11,347 bases of DNA, taken from DATKZB01 sp035528235 (GTDB lineage Bacteria; Planctomycetota; Phycisphaerae; FEN-1346). Position numbers and translations under genes: made by a program. Shown one piece after another: positions 7,220 to 11,347 of the stretch; position 1 is the stretch's first letter; each line of letters starts with the position of its first letter. Location: assembly GCA_035528235.1 (NCBI GenBank), contig DATKZB010000295.1, positions 1 through 11,347 on the forward strand, read 5' to 3'. The notes under the pieces were generated by a model, which was not told the origin of the DNA, searched no databases, and saw only the letters and a list, made by a program, of their open reading frames with translations.

Positions 7220-10200
7220 ATGATGACCGGATCCGTCCACGTCGTGGCCGCGCTGTCGGTCCTGGGTCTGGCGTGCGTGGCGTGCGTGGCACAGGCCGAC
7301 GCCGGGCGCCCGCTGCCGGGCCGCCGCGTCGTGTCGCTCGACGGCGAGTGGCTTCTGGCGCCCGACCCCACCGACGCCGGACGCCGCGAGGGTTGGCCGG
7401 CCAAACCGGCGGCCGACGCCGGGCCCGCGCGGGTGCCGTGGATCATCCAGGACACCTTGCCCGGCTACCACGGCGTGGCATGGTACTGGCGCCAGTTTTC
7501 GCCCCCGCCGAACCCCCACGCCGCCGGACGGTACCTGCTGCGGTTCTGGGCCGTCGACTACAAGGCCGACGTCTGGCTGAACGGCGTCCACGTGGGCGAG
7601 CACGAGGGCGGAGAGACGCCCTTCGTGTTCGACGTGACCGCCATCGCCAAACCGGGCGAGCCGAACCGGCTGGCCGTCCGCGTGCTGAACCCGACGCACG
7701 ACCCCATCGACGGCATCGTCCTTAAGCAGACGCCGCACCGCAACAAGGCGCTGCCTTACACCGCCGGCAGTGCGTGGAACCAGGGCGGCATCGTCGACTC
7801 CGTCGAACTGCTGGCCGTGCCGGCGGTCCGCATCGACGACGTGTTCGTGCGGCCCGACGCCGACACGGGCCGGATCCACGTCCGGGCCACGGTCGTGAAC
7901 AGCCTGGACGCCGAGGCAGCGGGTCACCTCGAGTTCACGGTCTCGCCGGCTGCCGGTGGCGAGACGGTGGCGGCCGCCAGGATCGACCGCGCGCTGCCAC
8001 CGGGCGAGACGGTCGTCGAGACCGACCTGGCCGTCGCCTCCCCGCGCCGGTGGGACCTGGCCGACCCGTTCCTGTACCGCGTGACGGCCCGGGCGTGGGC
8101 CGACGGTGCCGCCACGGCCGACGAGCAGACCGTGCGATGCGGGTTCCGCGATTTTCGGTTCCGCGACGGGTACTTCCGCCTGAACGGGCGGCGCCTGTAC
8201 CTGAGGTGCTCGCACACGGGCAACTGCTGCCCCGTGGGCCTGGAACTGCCGCACGACCCCGACCTGCTGCGCCGCGACCTGGTGAACGTCAAGGCGATGG
8301 GTTTCAACGCCATCCGGTTCATCTCGGGCATGGCCAAGCGATACCAACTGGACCTGTGCGATGACATCGGGCTGATGGTGTACGAGGAATCGTACGCCGG
8401 ATGGTGTCTGGCCGACTCGCCCCGCATGCCCGCCCGCTACGACGAGTCCGTCCTGGGCATGGTCCGCCGCGACCGGAATCACCCCAGCGTCGTCATCTGG
8501 GGCCTGCTGAACGAGACGCCCGACGGCCCCGTCTTTCGGCACGCCGTCGGCCTGTTGCCCCAGATCCGGGCCCTCGACGACACGCGGCTGGTTATGCTGA
8601 ACAGCGGCCGGTGGGACGCCCAGGGCGGCGGCGCCGCGGGCATCGAGGTCTGGTGCCCGGCCGACCGCATCGACCCGTGCGTCACGCGGAACCCCACGGA
8701 CCACGTCATCCGGGCCCTGGGCATCACGTGGGCGCCGGGGCAACTGGCCTTCCATCCCGGCCAGGGCGGCGAGTACAGCGTCGTCCGGTGGACCGCGCCT
8801 GCCGCCGGCAAGGCCGACGTTGCCGCCGCCTTCAAGAGCATCGCCGAGAAGGCCACGACCGACGTCCACGTGCTGCACAACGGGCGGACGGTCTTCGACG
8901 GACGCATCAACGTCGGCGGCGCGGGGCCGGAAGCCGCGTTCCGCGGCACGCTCGACGTGAAGGCCGACGACACGATCGATTGCGCCGTCGGATTCGGCAA
9001 CGGCGATTACGGGGCCGACACCACCGCCCTGGCCGTCACCATCCGCGCGGCCGACGGCAAGGTCCACGACGGCGCCGCCGACTTCTCGGTCCGCGCCAAC
9101 CCCAACGGTCCGTGGTCCTACGGCCGCCTGGCGCCGGGGCCGGCGCCCGACGCGTCCACCTTTGCGGCCTACCCGCGCGGCATGGCCGAGACGGCCATCG
9201 GCAGCCTCAGTAACCCGGGGTCGGACGTCTGGGAAGACCTGCTCAGCGACCAGCACCCGTACCAGCGCGTGCCGCACACCGCCGACGTCATCCACACGCT
9301 GCGGACGCTGGAGGGCGACGGCAAGCCCGTGTTCCTGTCGGAGTACGGCATCGGCAGCGCGGTCGACCTGGTCCGCGTGGTGCGGCATTACGAGCAACTC
9401 GGCAAGGCCGAGGCCGACGACGCCCGGTTCTACCGGGGCCTGCGCGACCGGTTTCTGGCCGACTGGCAACGTTGGCGCATGGCCGAGGCGTTCGGCCGGC
9501 CCGAGGACTACTTCGCCCAGTGCCTGGCCAAGATGGCCGGCCAGCGACGGCTTGGCCTGAACGCCATCCGCTCGAACCCCGCCGTCATCGGGCACAGCCT
9601 CACCGGGACGGTTGACCAGGGCATGACCGGCGAGGGGCTGACCACGACCTTCCGCGAACTCAAGCCCGGCACCATCGACGCCGTCTTCGACGGGCTGGCC
9701 CCCGTCCGGTGGTGCCTGTTCGTCGAGCCCGTCCACGTCTACCGCAAGACGCCGGTGCGGCTGGAGGCGGTGCTGGCCAACGAAGACGGCCTGCCGCCCG
9801 GCACGTATCCCGTGCGGCTTCAGGTGTTTGGGCCGGACGCCTCGCGCGTCTTCGAGCACCGGGTCGACGTCACGATTCCTGACGCCCAAAGCGACCCCGA
9901 GCCGCCGATGGTGCTGCCCGTCTGGGCCGAGGACGTCGTCATCGACGGTCCCACGGGGCGATACCGTTTCGCGGCCACGTTTGAGCAGGGGGCCGCCGCG
10001 GCGGGCGAGACGGTCGACTTCTACGTGACCGACCCCGCCGACATGCCGCCGGTCGAGACGCCCGTCGTCTTGTGGGGCGATGACCCGGCCTTGGCCGAGT
10101 GGTTGCGCGGCCACGGCATCGGCGTCCGCCCGTTTTCGGCCGAGGCGGCGGCCGGGCGGCAGGTGATTCTGGCGTCGCGCGCGGCGGCGGCGCCGGGCGG

Positions 10201-10735
10201 GGCCGCGGCGTTTCGCGACCTGGCCTGCCGCATCGCGCGGGGGTCGGCCGTGGTGTTCCTGTGCCCGGAGGTCTTCCGGCAGGGCGACCAGGCGGTCGCG
10301 TGGCTCCCCTGCGAGAAGAAGGGTTCGCTGGCGACGATTCGCAGTTGGCTCTACCTGAAAGACGAGTGGGCGAAGCGGCACCCCATCTTCGACGGTCTGC
10401 CGGCCGGCGGGCTGCTCGACCTCGCGTTCTACCGGGAGTTGATACCCGACGCGGTGTGGTCCGGGCAGGAACCGCCGCCGGCGGAGGCCGTGGCGGGCGG
10501 CATCAACGCCGCCGTCGACTACTCCTCCGGGCTCCTCGTCTCGGTCCACGACCTCGGCGCGGGACGGTTCATCCTGAACACGCTCCGCATCCGCGAGAAC
10601 CTGGGCCGGCATCCGGCCGCCGAACGCCTGCTCCGCAACATGCTGCGCTATGCCGCCCGCGACGCCGCCAAGCCCCCGGCCGACCTGCCGGCCGACTTCC
10701 CGCGCCAACTCCGGGCGATGGGATACGGCGACTAA
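7220..10735 (+). CDS. Secreted glycoside hydrolase family 2 protein with inserted beta-sandwich module
   Basis: This 1171-residue protein should hydrolyse a beta-linked sugar outside the cytoplasm. It begins with a signal-like hydrophobic stretch (VHVVAALSVLGLACVACV, then AQADA). The GH2 N-terminal jelly roll includes LRFWAVDYKADVWLNGVHVG (about 105-125), and an immunoglobulin-like domain follows. The barrel has the acid/base E432 in HPSVVIWGLLNETPD and the nucleophile E708 in PVFLSEYGIGSA. Between them, at about 501-640, sits a module with HPGQGGEYSVVRWTAPAAG and NPNGPWSYG, which puts the two glutamates 276 residues apart. After a beta domain (about 824-945), residues about 948-1150 look like an amidotransferase-like alpha/beta fold. 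ATG 7220 is preferred over the in-frame GTG at 7202 because AAGGAG (7207-7212) stands 7 nt before it. The substrate is unknown; galactosidase, glucuronidase or mannosidase are all possible. Confidence 0.9.
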   Translation: MMTGSVHVVAALSVLGLACVACVAQADAGRPLPGRRVVSLDGEWLLAPDPTDAGRREGWPAKPAADAGPARVPWIIQDTLPGYHGVAWYWRQFSPPPNPHAAGRYLLRFWAVDYKADVWLNGVHVGEHEGGETPFVFDVTAIAKPGEPNRLAVRVLNPTHDPIDGIVLKQTPHRNKALPYTAGSAWNQGGIVDSVELLAVPAVRIDDVFVRPDADTGRIHVRATVVNSLDAEAAGHLEFTVSPAAGGETVAAARIDRALPPGETVVETDLAVASPRRWDLADPFLYRVTARAWADGAATADEQTVRCGFRDFRFRDGYFRLNGRRLYLRCSHTGNCCPVGLELPHDPDLLRRDLVNVKAMGFNAIRFISGMAKRYQLDLCDDIGLMVYEESYAGWCLADSPRMPARYDESVLGMVRRDRNHPSVVIWGLLNETPDGPVFRHAVGLLPQIRALDDTRLVMLNSGRWDAQGGGAAGIEVWCPADRIDPCVTRNPTDHVIRALGITWAPGQLAFHPGQGGEYSVVRWTAPAAGKADVAAAFKSIAEKATTDVHVLHNGRTVFDGRINVGGAGPEAAFRGTLDVKADDTIDCAVGFGNGDYGADTTALAVTIRAADGKVHDGAADFSVRANPNGPWSYGRLAPGPAPDASTFAAYPRGMAETAIGSLSNPGSDVWEDLLSDQHPYQRVPHTADVIHTLRTLEGDGKPVFLSEYGIGSAVDLVRVVRHYEQLGKAEADDARFYRGLRDRFLADWQRWRMAEAFGRPEDYFAQCLAKMAGQRRLGLNAIRSNPAVIGHSLTGTVDQGMTGEGLTTTFRELKPGTIDAVFDGLAPVRWCLFVEPVHVYRKTPVRLEAVLANEDGLPPGTYPVRLQVFGPDASRVFEHRVDVTIPDAQSDPEPPMVLPVWAEDVVIDGPTGRYRFAATFEQGAAAAGETVDFYVTDPADMPPVETPVVLWGDDPALAEWLRGHGIGVRPFSAEAAAGRQVILASRAAAAPGGAAAFRDLACRIARGSAVVFLCPEVFRQGDQAVAWLPCEKKGSLATIRSWLYLKDEWAKRHPIFDGLPAGGLLDLAFYRELIPDAVWSGQEPPPAEAVAGGINAAVDYSSGLLVSVHDLGAGRFILNTLRIRENLGRHPAAERLLRNMLRYAARDAAKPPADLPADFPRQLRAMGYGD

Positions 10736-10766
10736 AGGCCGGCCAGACAGGCTTGACCGAAAGGCC

Positions 10767-11347
10767 TGTCAACGCAAAGTAGAAATGTCCGGTTTCCCGC
10801 CAGATAGAACTGACCGCTTGAAGGGTTGACGCCACGGGTGGTCCTTGGCGGGGCGTCGGGGCGAGGCGGAGGCCGAGGGGACCGAGGCTGGAGCCGCGAC
10901 CCGACGCCTGTCCTTTGTTGTTTCTCTGGTGCTCGCCGTTGTCGTTGTGGTTTGGGGTCTGGGCAAGACGCAGTGGTACCTCAGGTAGCGGCCCTGCCAC
11001 CGCAGCCGCATCGACCCGTCCAGCCGCTCCTCCACGGTCACCTTGCCGCCACGCAGGCCGCCCGTGATGGACCGCCGCTCGATCTGGTACCGTCGCCCTC
11101 CGTGCCGCACCGTGTAGTCGTTGGCCACCGTCCGCACCGTCTGCACGCTCAGGATCGCCCCGAGGTCGTACCCCCGGATCGGCCGGTGGGCGTCCACCCG
11201 GGAGGCCGCCCGCACCGCGAACCGCCGGTTCAGCATCGGCACGTACTCACCCTCCAGATAGGCGTTGGCGGCCTCAATGGTCGTGATCCCCCGCAGCCGC
11301 AGTTCCTTCACCAGCCGGTCCTGGTCCGTCTGGAACGACCGTTCCAC
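10767..11347. mobile_element. Insertion sequence of the ISNCY (IS1202-like) type, one end
   Basis: The element probably starts at TGTCAACGCAAAGTAG (10767 onward), 31 bp after the glycosidase stop. Two related subterminal boxes follow, AGAAATGTCC and AGAACTGACC, of the kind I associate with transposase binding in this family. The coding sequence of its transposase runs into this end, as is usual for these elements. The other end and any target duplication lie outside the window. Confidence 0.6.
10769..11347 (-). CDS. ISNCY-type transposase, C-terminal part at window edge
   Basis: The visible 192 codons are the C-terminal part; the gene enters from beyond the right edge. The first residues, (V)ERSFQTDQDRLVKELRLRG, match the third block of the DDE integrase core in ISNCY/IS1202-like transposases (GRVERxxxTxQDRLVKELRL), where the glutamate of the ER pair is the last catalytic acid. 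Then come ITTIEAANAYLEGEYVP, NRRFAVRAASRVDAHRP, NDYTVRHGGRRYQIERR and GGLRGGKVTVEERLDG, the beta-rich C-terminal domain. A Thr/Ser/Pro/Arg-rich tail follows, with the family's closing DHPWR motif. The last 15 or so residues are translated from the element's own terminal sequence. No frameshift or internal stop is visible, so the gene may be intact outside the window. Confidence 0.85.
   Translation of the reverse strand: MERSFQTDQDRLVKELRLRGITTIEAANAYLEGEYVPMLNRRFAVRAASRVDAHRPIRGYDLGAILSVQTVRTVANDYTVRHGGRRYQIERRSITGGLRGGKVTVEERLDGSMRLRWQGRYLRYHCVLPRPQTTTTTASTRETTKDRRRVAAPASVPSASASPRRPAKDHPWRQPFKRSVLSGGKPDISTLR

Noticed and set aside
7109..10708. Open frame of 1199 codons on the minus strand opposite the glycosidase
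   Set aside because: It mirrors the GH2 gene in a GC-rich sequence. Its translation is rich in R, G, V and H, shows no domain, and the plus strand has a signal peptide, a ribosome binding site and catalytic motifs.
10746..10770. Hairpin GACAGGC/GCCTGTC as terminator of the glycosidase gene
   Set aside because: Its right arm overlaps the probable IS end (TGTCAACG at 10767) and no T tract follows, so it may be an accident of the insertion.

Overview
The window is a GC-rich piece of bacterial chromosome that most likely comes from a planctomycete. The evidence is a 105-residue HU-like protein of the planctomycete type (KGPGVF, KPATPKRKGINPFT and KAKPAR motifs), a very small lysine-rich peptide starting MGKGNN, and a family 2 glycosidase carrying a beta-sandwich module (HPGxxGEYSVVRWTAPAAG ... 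NPNGxWSYG) that I associate with planctomycete surface proteins. The assignment rests on recalled family patterns, not on a search. The window looks like accessory DNA: mobile-element sequence lies at both edges and a decayed transposase lies inside.

Layout, left to right. 1-94 (-) is the start of an IS630-type transposase running off the left edge. 250-357 holds scars: the D-arm-to-3' part of a tRNA-like sequence with anticodon CCT but no matching 5' acceptor strand, run directly into the tail of a SEC-C zinc motif. 492-809 (+) is an HU-like protein with a good promoter, followed by a 22-residue basic peptide at 936-1004 (+). 1015-1440 (-) is an integrase-core (IS481-like) transposase pseudogene with three in-frame stops.

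1952-5225 (-) is an operon of three genes: a SAM-dependent methyltransferase, an ABC ATPase and a permease fused to its own substrate-binding domain, of the quaternary-amine/ergothioneine (OpuC/EgtU) type. It is bracketed by two same-orientation copies of a roughly 260-bp non-coding repeat (1555-1816 and 5394-5655). The copies align without a gap, are 47/48 identical in their core, and share an end hairpin with a compensatory base-pair change. Beyond the second copy lie two possible tiny minus-strand genes (5671-5751, 5843-5920).

6255-7097 (+) encodes a NYN-type nuclease joined to a LOTUS/OST-HTH RNA-binding domain, with a very G-rich stretch between its probable promoter and its start codon. 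7220-10735 (+) is a secreted 1171-residue family 2 glycoside hydrolase whose catalytic barrel is interrupted, between the two catalytic glutamates, by the beta-sandwich module. A second insertion sequence (ISNCY-type transposase C-terminus plus element end) starts 31 bp after its stop and runs off the right edge.

The genes do not form one pathway. Functional links are visible only within the methyltransferase-transporter operon, which probably handles a methylated osmolyte or thione, and possibly between the NYN-LOTUS protein and its own G-rich leader. The best candidate for something undescribed is the structured repeat and the cassette-like arrangement it creates.
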